Source: Actinomycetes bacterium (lineage in GTDB: Bacteria; Actinomycetota; Acidimicrobiia; Acidimicrobiales; RAAP-2). Taken from it: a stretch of DNA of 64,000 nt. The notes below the pieces were generated by a model. That model had not been told where the DNA came from. It saw only the letters and a list, made by a program, of their open reading frames with translations, and did not search any database. This document shows positions 55,436 through 64,000 of this stretch, one piece after another. The stretch lies in contig JAJZUS010000001.1 in the NCBI GenBank assembly GCA_021848365.1, positions 959,517-1,023,516 of the forward strand, written 5' to 3'. The position numbers and the translations under genes are program-made. Position 1 is the stretch's first letter; each line of letters starts with the position of its first letter.

Positions 55436-56224
55436 GTGGCTCTCGTCACTCTGCAGGACCTGCTGGACGCCGGTGTGCACTTCGGGCACCAGACGCGGCG
55501 CTGGAACCCCAAGATGCGTCGTTTCATCCTGGGCGACCGCAACGGGATCTACCTGATCGACCTGCGCAAGACGCTCGCGGGAATTGAGGCCTCCTACGCC
55601 TTCGTCCGTGAGCTGTCCTCGAACGGAGGGACGATCCTGTTCGTTGGGACGAAGAAGCAGACCCAGGGACCGGTTGCGGACTACGCCCAGGCCTGCGGCA
55701 TGCCGTTCGTGAACGAGCGGTGGTTGGGCGGCATGCTGACGAACTTCTCGACGGTCGCGGGTCGCGTGAAGCGGATGTCGGAGCTGCGCACCATGCAGCG
55801 GGCCGGTGACTTCGAGAGCATGCCGAAGCGTGAGGCCCTGCGTCACTCGCGCGAGCTCGAGAAGCTCGAGCGCAACCTGGGTGGCATCGCCAACCTCGAG
55901 CGCGTCCCCGACGCCATCTTCGTGATCGACACGAAGAAGGAGCACATCGCCGTGACCGAGGCTCGCAAGTTGGGGATCCCGGTCGTGGCGGTGGTCGACA
56001 CGAACTGCGACCCCGACCTGATCGACTACGTGATTCCGGGCAACGACGACGCGATCCGCTCCGGGGCCCTGCTCTGCCGTCTGATCGCTGACGCCGTGAC
56101 CGAGGGTCGATTCATCCGCCAGAACCGTGGCGCTGCCGTGCGGGCGGCCCAGGCGTCGGCTTCGGCCGCGCCGTCCACCGAGGCTCCGGCGAGCGCCGAG
56201 GCGTCGGTCGCGCCTGCCAACTGA
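55436..56224 (+). CDS. rpsB: 30S ribosomal protein S2
   Basis: The 262-residue protein has both S2 signatures: [25 protein letters not shown] at the start and [26 protein letters not shown]-like ([28 protein letters not shown]). An Ala/Ser-rich tail of about 30 residues follows. GTG 55436 with GGAAGGAAGA upstream gives the canonical N terminus; in-frame codons from 55409 are leader. It begins rpsB-tsf-pyrH-frr-cdsA-dxr-rseP. Confidence 0.96.
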   Translation: MALVTLQDLLDAGVHFGHQTRRWNPKMRRFILGDRNGIYLIDLRKTLAGIEASYAFVRELSSNGGTILFVGTKKQTQGPVADYAQACGMPFVNERWLGGMLTNFSTVAGRVKRMSELRTMQRAGDFESMPKREALRHSRELEKLERNLGGIANLERVPDAIFVIDTKKEHIAVTEARKLGIPVVAVVDTNCDPDLIDYVIPGNDDAIRSGALLCRLIADAVTEGRFIRQNRGAAVRAAQASASAAPSTEAPASAEASVAPAN

Positions 56225-56254
56225 TAACGAACGATCGAAAGAGGAGACACCACG

Positions 56255-57046
56255 GTGGCGATTACCGCTAAGGACGTGCAGGCCCTGCGTCAGTCGACGG
56301 GCGTCGGCATGATGGACGCGAAGAAGGCCCTCGAGGCGAACGGTGGCGACATGGAGGCGGCGGCCCAGTGGCTACGCGTCCAGGGACTCGCGAAGGCGGC
56401 CGAGCGCGCCGACCGCGAAGCCGGCGAGGGGGCGGTGGCGGTGGTGCGCGACGGGCGCGCGGCGGCCATCGTGGAGCTCCGGTGCGAGACCGACTTCGTG
56501 GCGAAGTCCGAGGACTTCGTCGCCCTCGTCGACGAGATCGCGGCGCGCGTCGCCACCGAGGGTGAGGCGGCCACCTCGGAGTTCCAGGGGCGGCTCGAGA
56601 CGCTGCTCACCACGTTGAAGGAGAACATCTCGCTCGGTCAGGTCTTCCGGCTCCAGGCAGGTGAGGGTGAACTGGTCGAGACGTACCTGCATCAGCAGGC
56701 CGGCCGTGGCGTGAACGCGGTGGCCGTCGTGCTGGCCGGTGGCAACGAGGAGATCGCCCACGAGGTGGCCGTCCACATCGCCTTCGCTCGCCCGCAGTAC
56801 CTGACCCGCGACGAGGTACCCGCCGAGGCCATCGAGAGGGAGCGAGCCATCGTCGAGGAGATCTCTCGTAACGAGGGCAAGCCGGAGGCCGCGTTGCCGA
56901 AGATTATCGAGGGCCGTCTGAACGCTTGGTTCAAGGAGCGGGTCCTGCTCGAACAGCCCTACGTGCGCGACGAGAAGCTCTCGATAGAGCAGTTCCTGAA
57001 GGGTGCGACGATTCGCTCCTTCGCGCAGGTCGTCGTCGGGGCGTAG
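56255..57046 (+). CDS. tsf: Translation elongation factor Ts
   Basis: The 263-residue protein has EF-Ts signatures LRQSTGVGMMDAKKAL near residue 11 and ELRCETDFVAKSEDF near residue 73, an N-terminal UBA-like domain and the dimerisation core. It recharges EF-Tu with GTP. GTG 56255 is preceded by AAAGAGGAGA. It lies 30 bases after rpsB. Confidence 0.97.
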   Translation: MAITAKDVQALRQSTGVGMMDAKKALEANGGDMEAAAQWLRVQGLAKAAERADREAGEGAVAVVRDGRAAAIVELRCETDFVAKSEDFVALVDEIAARVATEGEAATSEFQGRLETLLTTLKENISLGQVFRLQAGEGELVETYLHQQAGRGVNAVAVVLAGGNEEIAHEVAVHIAFARPQYLTRDEVPAEAIERERAIVEEISRNEGKPEAALPKIIEGRLNAWFKERVLLEQPYVRDEKLSIEQFLKGATIRSFAQVVVGA

Positions 57047-57047
57047 C

Positions 57048-57758
57048 GTGCGCCGCGTCGTCCTCAAGATGTCGGGGGAGGCCCTGGCCTCCGCCGCCAG
57101 TGACGAGACGATCGACGCGTCGACCGTGGACTTCCTGGCTCGCGAGATCGCGAGCGCGATGGAGCGCGGCGGCCTCGAGCTCGCGGTCGTCGTCGGTGGC
57201 GGCAACATCTGGCGCGGGGCGACCGGAGCGATGGCGGGCATGAACCGCGCGAACTCGGACCTGATGGGAATGCTCGGGACGGTGATCAACGCGCTGGCCC
57301 TCCAGGACGCGATCGAGAGCCACGGCCGACCGACCCGGGTGATGTCGGCCATCGGGATGGATCAGGTGTGCGAGCCCTACATCCGGCGCCGAGCCGTCCG
57401 TCACCTCGAGAAGGGGAGGGTCACGATCTTCGCGGCCGGTATGGGCAATCCGTACTTCACGACCGACACGCCCGCGGCCCAACGGGCGGCGGAAGTCGAG
57501 GCCGACATCGTGCTCAAGGGGACGCACGGGGGAGTGGATGGCGTCTACAGCGCCGATCCGCGCGTACACCCCGACGCGGTGCGCTACGAGGAGATCTCCT
57601 TCGATGACGTGATCGCCCAGAACCTTCGGGTGATGGATCTGACGGCGATCACGTTCTGCAAGGACAACAACCTCCCGATCAGGGTCTTCGATCTCATGGC
57701 CCCGGGCAACCTGGGTCGCGCCCTCGACGGCCACGCCGTCGGTACGCTGGTGAGGTAG
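57048..57758 (+). CDS. pyrH: Uridylate kinase
   Basis: The 236-residue amino-acid-kinase-fold protein has VVLKMSGEAL, VVGGGNIWRG and MGNPYFTTDTPAAQRAAE, the hallmarks of bacterial UMP kinase, then GVDGVYSADPR. GTG 57048 lies one base after the tsf stop. It makes UDP from UMP. Confidence 0.96.
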   Translation: MRRVVLKMSGEALASAASDETIDASTVDFLAREIASAMERGGLELAVVVGGGNIWRGATGAMAGMNRANSDLMGMLGTVINALALQDAIESHGRPTRVMSAIGMDQVCEPYIRRRAVRHLEKGRVTIFAAGMGNPYFTTDTPAAQRAAEVEADIVLKGTHGGVDGVYSADPRVHPDAVRYEEISFDDVIAQNLRVMDLTAITFCKDNNLPIRVFDLMAPGNLGRALDGHAVGTLVR

Positions 57759-57762
57759 CGCC

Positions 57763-58332
57763 ATGGACAACGAACTCGTCGAACTAGTGCTGGATGAGAC
57801 CCGCGACAAGATGTCGCGGGCGCTCGAGCACGTCAGGGGAGAGTTCGGGGCCGTGCGCACCGGGCGCGCCTCGTCCGCGCTCGTCGAGCACCTGCTCGTC
57901 GACTACTACGGGGCGGAGACCCCCCTTCGCCAGCTCGCGAACTTCTCCGTGCCGGAACCTCGCCTGCTGGTGGTCACTCCCTTCGACAAGGGTGCGGTCA
58001 ACGCCATCGAGAAGGCGATCTCCGTGGCTGACCTGGGACTGACCCCGTCGAACGACGGATCGGTGATCCGACTGCTCTTCCCGACTCTGACCGAGGAGCG
58101 CCGAAAGGCCTTCGTGAAGTTGGTTCGCACGAAGGCCGAAGAGGGTCGCGTCGCGGTGCGCGGTGTACGTCGCCACGCTCGTCAGGAGCTCGAGAACCTC
58201 GAAAAGGAGCACGGGCTGCCCCACGACGAGCTCGAGCGCCTGGAGAAGGTGCTCGACAAGATGACCCAGGACGAGGTCGCTCGCATCGACGAGCTCCTCG
58301 CGCACAAGGAGCAAGAGCTTCTTGAGGTCTGA
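57763..58332 (+). CDS. frr: Ribosome recycling factor
   Basis: The 189-residue protein has RRF segments [64 protein letters not shown] and the helical tail rich in Glu/Lys. It splits post-termination ribosomes with EF-G. ATG 57763 follows pyrH by four bases. The end overlaps cdsA by 11 bases. Confidence 0.97.
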   Translation: MDNELVELVLDETRDKMSRALEHVRGEFGAVRTGRASSALVEHLLVDYYGAETPLRQLANFSVPEPRLLVVTPFDKGAVNAIEKAISVADLGLTPSNDGSVIRLLFPTLTEERRKAFVKLVRTKAEEGRVAVRGVRRHARQELENLEKEHGLPHDELERLEKVLDKMTQDEVARIDELLAHKEQELLEV

Positions 58333-59671
58333 CGACGGCTCCTTCCGCGACGAGCCGACCGGCGAGACGCCGGTGGTCAGCCCGACCGACCCCCGGGTGA
58401 CCTTCACCGGAGCCGTGCCCGCGGCCGATCTGGCCCGCGACGACGATCCGGGGTGGATCCCCTCGGCGGATCCGTCCGAGTTGCCCCATTGGACCGAGGC
58501 CCCGACGGGCCAGGTGCCCATCGTGGTGGCGCGCGAGCCGCTCGTGAGTGACGATCCGTGGGCCTCGATCCCGGCGCCGGCGTGGCGCGAGGGGGAGGCC
58601 GACTGGGTGGCTCACGAGGAGCAATTCGACGCATCCCTCCTCGCCGGCGAGACCCGCGAGGACACCGCTCGTCCGTGGGAGTTCCTCGACGACGAGTCAC
58701 TGTCGTTCGTCGACGCCCCGGTCGCGTCCGAGGTGGTCAACGAGCCACTGGCCGACGTTCCCCGCCCGGAACCCACCGAGGCCGGTCGACGCCACCGGAC
58801 GCGTCAGCGCCCGGGGGGCGAGGCGCTCGCGGGTCGGGCAGTGCGGTCGGCTCCGTCGCGCAACGTGTCACTCGCGACCTTCACGGGCGTCGTCCTAGCG
58901 CTCGCCGTCGCGGCCGTCTTCCTCGCCGGCGCGGTTCCCGTCGCGGTGCTCGTGCTGATCGCCCTCGCGCTGGCGACGGGTGAGGCCTACGCCGGATTCC
59001 GTCGGGCGGGTGCTCACCCCGCGACGATCCTCGGCATCGTGGCCGTCGTGACGTTGGGCGTCGCGGCGTACCAAAAGGGCCTTCCCGCGATCGGGGCGGT
59101 GACGGTCCTGCTCTTCATCTTCGGCTTCGTGTGGTACGCGAGTGCTCATCGACGCCTCGACGTGCTGGATGGCCTGGGCGCGACGCTCTTCGTGTACCTC
59201 TGGATCGGGGTCCTCGGCTCGTACGCGCTGATGATGATCTCGCCCCGCTACTCGACCGACAAGCACGGCCTCGCCTACCTCTTCGGAGCCCTGGTGCTCA
59301 CGATCGCGAACGACTCGGGAGCCCTGTTCATCGGCCGATGGCTAGGGCGGCGTCCCCTCAACCGGGATCTCTCGCCCAATAAGACGGTGGAAGGGCTCAT
59401 CGGGGGCACCCTGATCACCCTGGTGGTGGGGGCAGTCGCGGTGCCGCTGATCAGCCCCTGGACAACGACGGCCGCCGTAGAGATGGCGGTGGCCCTCTCG
59501 GTCGTGGTCCCGGTGGGCGATCTCTTCGAGTCGATGGTCAAGCGGACGCTGGGGGTGAAGGACCTCGGGCGGCTCCTGCCCGGCCACGGCGGACTCCTCG
59601 ATCGGGTCGACGGACTCCTCTTCGCTCTGCCGACCGTGTTCTACCTGACCCACGTCCTTCACCTCGGGTGA
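58322..59671 (+). CDS. cdsA: Phosphatidate cytidylyltransferase with long N-terminal extension
   Basis: The C-terminal part, from about residue 181, has about eight membrane helices and the CDP-diglyceride synthetase signature at about 402-430 ([18 protein letters not shown], then LDRVD). It makes CDP-diacylglycerol for phospholipids. The first 180 residues are soluble, acidic and low in homology, rich in Asp, Glu, Pro and Trp-containing short motifs such as [20 protein letters not shown] 58322 has AAGGAG upstream and overlaps frr by 11 bases. A start further in cannot be excluded, though the open frame and codon use continue throughout. Confidence 0.9.
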   Translation: MRSDDGSFRDEPTGETPVVSPTDPRVTFTGAVPAADLARDDDPGWIPSADPSELPHWTEAPTGQVPIVVAREPLVSDDPWASIPAPAWREGEADWVAHEEQFDASLLAGETREDTARPWEFLDDESLSFVDAPVASEVVNEPLADVPRPEPTEAGRRHRTRQRPGGEALAGRAVRSAPSRNVSLATFTGVVLALAVAAVFLAGAVPVAVLVLIALALATGEAYAGFRRAGAHPATILGIVAVVTLGVAAYQKGLPAIGAVTVLLFIFGFVWYASAHRRLDVLDGLGATLFVYLWIGVLGSYALMMISPRYSTDKHGLAYLFGALVLTIANDSGALFIGRWLGRRPLNRDLSPNKTVEGLIGGTLITLVVGAVAVPLISPWTTTAAVEMAVALSVVVPVGDLFESMVKRTLGVKDLGRLLPGHGGLLDRVDGLLFALPTVFYLTHVLHLG

Positions 59672-60837
59672 CCGTGGCGCGTGGCGTCGCCCTCTTGGGC
59701 GCCACCGGGTCGATCGGACGTCAGACGCTGGACGTCCTGAGGCGTTCCGGAGAGGCGTTCTCGCTCGACTCGGTCGCCGCGGGGCGTGGACACCTCGCGG
59801 AACTGGTCGCGATCGCGCGAGAGTTCGGTGTACGACGCGTCGGCGTCGCTCACGAGGATGACGTCGAGCAGGTTCGTCGACACCTCGGGGACCGGGTCGA
59901 GATCGTGGTCGGGGAGGGCGGACTCGCCGAGCTCGCGGCGCGATCGGAGATCGTGGTGAACGCGGTGGTGGGGTTCGCCGGACTGCCGGTCACGGTGGCG
60001 GCACTCGCCGCGGGTCGTCGTCTCGCTCTGGCGAATAAGGAGTCCTTCATCGCGGCCGCGCCCCTGGCGCGGCGCCTGGCGGCGACGCCGGGGGCCGAAG
60101 TCCTGCCGATCGACTCGGAGCACTGCGCCATCCACCAGTGCCTCGCGAGTTCGACCACGCCGGGTTACCCGGACGTTCGGCGACTGATTCTGACGGCCTC
60201 CGGAGGGCCGTTCCGGGGCTGGTCTCGTGAGGAGCTCGAGGGGGCGACGAAGGAGAACGCCCTGCGCCACCCGACGTGGTCCATGGGACCGAAGATCACC
60301 GTCGACTCGTCGACGCTCATGAACAAGGGATTGGAGGTCCTCGAGGCCTCGGCCCTCTTCGGGATCGAGGTGGATCGGGTCGACGTCGTGATCCATCCTC
60401 AGTCCATCGTCCATTCGATGGTCGAGTACCTGGATGGCTCGGTGATCGCCCAGCTGTCGATGCCCGACATGCGTCTGCCGATCGCGTACTGCCTCGGGTA
60501 CCCGGTCCGTCTGGACCACGCGTGGGGGGCCCTCGACTTCACGTCGAGCCACACCCTCAGCTTCGAGCCACCCGATCACGCGGCCTTTCCCGCCATCGGC
60601 CTGGCCCACCGGGCCGTCGCCCTGGGCGACGCCGGGCCCGCCTGGCTCTCGGCGGCCAACGAGGTGGCGGTCGAGTCGTTCCTGCACGACGAGATCCGTT
60701 GGGCCGATATCGTCCCCGTGGTGACGACCACGCTGGAGCGATTCGAGGACGGGCCGCTCAACTCGGTGGAGGACGTGGTGGCCCACGACGGTGCGGCGCG
60801 TCGGGAGGCGCGTCGCGCGATCGGTGGGCGATCGTGA
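59668..60837 (+). CDS. dxr: 1-deoxy-D-xylulose 5-phosphate reductoisomerase
   Basis: The 389-residue protein has the NADPH motif [40 protein letters not shown] with metal/substrate ligands, and [13 protein letters not shown]. It makes MEP in the non-mevalonate isoprenoid pathway, which is completed downstream by ispG in this window. GTG 59668 overlaps the cdsA stop by four bases. Confidence 0.96.
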   Translation: MTVARGVALLGATGSIGRQTLDVLRRSGEAFSLDSVAAGRGHLAELVAIAREFGVRRVGVAHEDDVEQVRRHLGDRVEIVVGEGGLAELAARSEIVVNAVVGFAGLPVTVAALAAGRRLALANKESFIAAAPLARRLAATPGAEVLPIDSEHCAIHQCLASSTTPGYPDVRRLILTASGGPFRGWSREELEGATKENALRHPTWSMGPKITVDSSTLMNKGLEVLEASALFGIEVDRVDVVIHPQSIVHSMVEYLDGSVIAQLSMPDMRLPIAYCLGYPVRLDHAWGALDFTSSHTLSFEPPDHAAFPAIGLAHRAVALGDAGPAWLSAANEVAVESFLHDEIRWADIVPVVTTTLERFEDGPLNSVEDVVAHDGAARREARRAIGGRS

Positions 60838-62081
60838 ACCCCCGGGGCGCGATCACGCGCTTTCTGGTCGTCGTCGCGGCCATCGCGGTGGGGCTGGCCT
60901 GGTGGGGCGGCTGGGCCCTGCCCGTCGTGATCTTCGCGCTGCTCGTGATGATCATGGGTCACGAGTGGGGTCACTACATCACGGCTCGGCGTGCCGGTCT
61001 TCTCGTGACGGACTTCTTCGTCGGGTTCGGGCCCGTCGTCTGGTCGACCACGCGAGGCGAGACGCGCTACGGCGTTCGCTTGCTGCCCCTCGGGGGCTAC
61101 GTGAAGGTCCCCGGCATGACCTGGCGCGACGAGGTCGACCCGGCGATCGAGGACCGGACGTACCGTCGAGCGAGCTACCCCCGCAAGGTGCTCTTCGCCT
61201 CCGCCGGCTCCCTCATGCACGTCGTCATGGCGCTGGTGCTGGCGTGGGCCTCCCTGGCGCTGGTCGGCCTGCCGGCCGCGAATCACGTGGGCGTCGCGGG
61301 CTTCACCCACTTCGACGGGATCTCGCGCAACGCGGCGCAGGTGGCGGGACTGCGGGTGGGCGACCGTATCGTGGCGGTCGACGGCCACACGGTCACCGAC
61401 GCCACCGTCCTCGTGGCGCTGGTGCACGATCACGCGGGACAGACCGTGCGCCTGACGATTCAGCGCGGAGGAGCCACGCTGCACCTGGTGGCGACGCCCA
61501 TGGACGGGCGACGCCTGACGGTGGGTGGGGTCCGTGTCGCCTCGGGTGCGACACCGGTGGGCTATCTCGGTATCTCCCTGGTGGACCAGGTGGCGCGACA
61601 GTCGGCCCTGGCCGCGATCCCCGCGGCGGGAGCTCGCGTGTGGGGGATCTTTGTGGCGTCCCTCCACGGGATCGCTCACGTGTTCTCACCCGGTGAGTTC
61701 TCCAGTCTCTTCCACCAGGTCACGTCGGCCCGCGCGGCGAGCAATCCGACGGCGCAGCTGAATCGCCCCCAGTCGATCGTGGGCGTGGTGCGCATCGCGG
61801 TCCAGGGATCCCAACTCGGGCCGGGCGTCCTACTCGCCATCCTGATGGCGGTCAACATCTTCGTCGGCGTCCTCAATATGGTGCCGCTGCTCCCGCTGGA
61901 CGGCGGCTACGTGGCGGTCGCCACGTACGAGCGGCTGCGCAGTCGCCGGGGTCGACCGTACCGCGCGGACGTCACCAAGCTGAATCCGGTGATCTACGCC
62001 TTCATGGCGGTCCTGCTCGTCCTCTTCGCCTCCACGCTCTACCTGGACATCGTCCATCCGATCGCGAATCCCTTCCAGTAG
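60834..62081 (+). CDS. rseP: Site-2 protease family membrane metalloprotease (RseP-like)
   Basis: The 415-residue protein has the zinc motif HEWGH (His43, Glu44, His47) in a membrane helix, one PDZ domain (about 150-220), and the third zinc ligand in NMVPLLPLDGG (Asp356). Such proteases cleave anti-sigma factors and membrane-bound remnants. GTG 60834 overlaps dxr by four bases; the much longer open frame upstream is a shadow of dxr. Confidence 0.93.
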   Translation: MNPRGAITRFLVVVAAIAVGLAWWGGWALPVVIFALLVMIMGHEWGHYITARRAGLLVTDFFVGFGPVVWSTTRGETRYGVRLLPLGGYVKVPGMTWRDEVDPAIEDRTYRRASYPRKVLFASAGSLMHVVMALVLAWASLALVGLPAANHVGVAGFTHFDGISRNAAQVAGLRVGDRIVAVDGHTVTDATVLVALVHDHAGQTVRLTIQRGGATLHLVATPMDGRRLTVGGVRVASGATPVGYLGISLVDQVARQSALAAIPAAGARVWGIFVASLHGIAHVFSPGEFSSLFHQVTSARAASNPTAQLNRPQSIVGVVRIAVQGSQLGPGVLLAILMAVNIFVGVLNMVPLLPLDGGYVAVATYERLRSRRGRPYRADVTKLNPVIYAFMAVLLVLFASTLYLDIVHPIANPFQ

Positions 62082-62120
62082 GGGGATCGGTGCGGTCCTC
62101 GCGCACGGCAGAATGGATGC

Positions 62121-64000
<1,880 letters not shown>

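Overview
The window is a 64 kb piece of a high-GC (roughly 70 %) actinobacterial chromosome, almost wholly core and metabolic genes. Markers of Actinobacteria are an MtrA/MtrB-like two-component system with a lipoprotein, a ClpS-DUF2017 pair, a mycothiol-type (MDMPI_N) protein, a probable F420-dependent luciferase-like oxidoreductase, an MpaB/DUF2236 protein and the order rpsB-tsf-pyrH-frr-cdsA-dxr-rseP-ispG-proS. A single clpP between tig and clpX, an archaeal-type ProRS and many apparently leaderless genes would fit a deep branch such as Acidimicrobiia. That placement is inference. No rRNA, IS element, prophage, CRISPR array or replication origin was seen, and no gene-free stretch exceeds 300 bases; the longest is the 266-base leader of rne.

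Layout. 1-4.1 kb: the 3' end of an old-yellow-enzyme-type reductase, then pdhA-pdhB-pdhC on the minus strand. 4.2-20.8 kb: mixed metabolism, with an LLM oxidoreductase, DsrE-like protein, MFS transporter, diiron acyl-ACP desaturase, acyl-CoA ligase, Nudix hydrolase, a permease carrying three YHS domains, mmsA, arfB, surE, aldose epimerase, an SDR, an MpaB-like oxygenase, clpS-DUF2017, prpE and a GNAT. 20.9-26.8 kb: a glutamine-synthetase-like/aldehyde dehydrogenase/SDR operon, a cysteine-synthase-like enzyme, tRNA-Lys and a second aldehyde dehydrogenase. 26.9-27.2 kb: tRNA-His, tRNA-Arg and tRNA-Pro. 27.3-33.3 kb: tig-clpP-clpX proteostasis genes, then folC and ndk. 33.3-38 kb: the elongasome genes mreB-mreC-mreD-mrdA. 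38-40.9 kb: rne, rplU, rpmA, a strong bidirectional terminator and convergent hup. 41-51.7 kb: a class III aminotransferase, obg-proB, proA-MoxR ATPase-VWA protein-phosphatase, type II DAHP synthase, and nadD-small membrane protein-rsfS. 51.7-54.3 kb: the MtrAB-like system and GerMN lipoprotein on the minus strand. 54.4-64 kb: xerC, rpsB-tsf-pyrH-frr-cdsA-dxr-rseP, ispG and a truncated proS.

The genes are packed tightly. Operon partners often share ATGA or GTGA stop/start overlaps, and many convergent neighbours overlap at their 3' ends. About a dozen genes have a TAnnnT hexamer only 6-8 bases before the start codon and no Shine-Dalgarno sequence, pointing to common leaderless transcription. 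Functional themes are pyruvate and propionate/valine carbon entry (pdhABC, prpE, mmsA), protein quality control, cell elongation, and ribosome and isoprenoid biosynthesis. I did not find a clearly new multi-gene system. The best leads are the tandem YHS duplication, the proBA-coupled MoxR/VWA/phosphatase genes, a glnA4-type operon without a hydrolase, the short LpqB-like lipoprotein, the acidic extension of CdsA and an unlisted 59-residue membrane protein.
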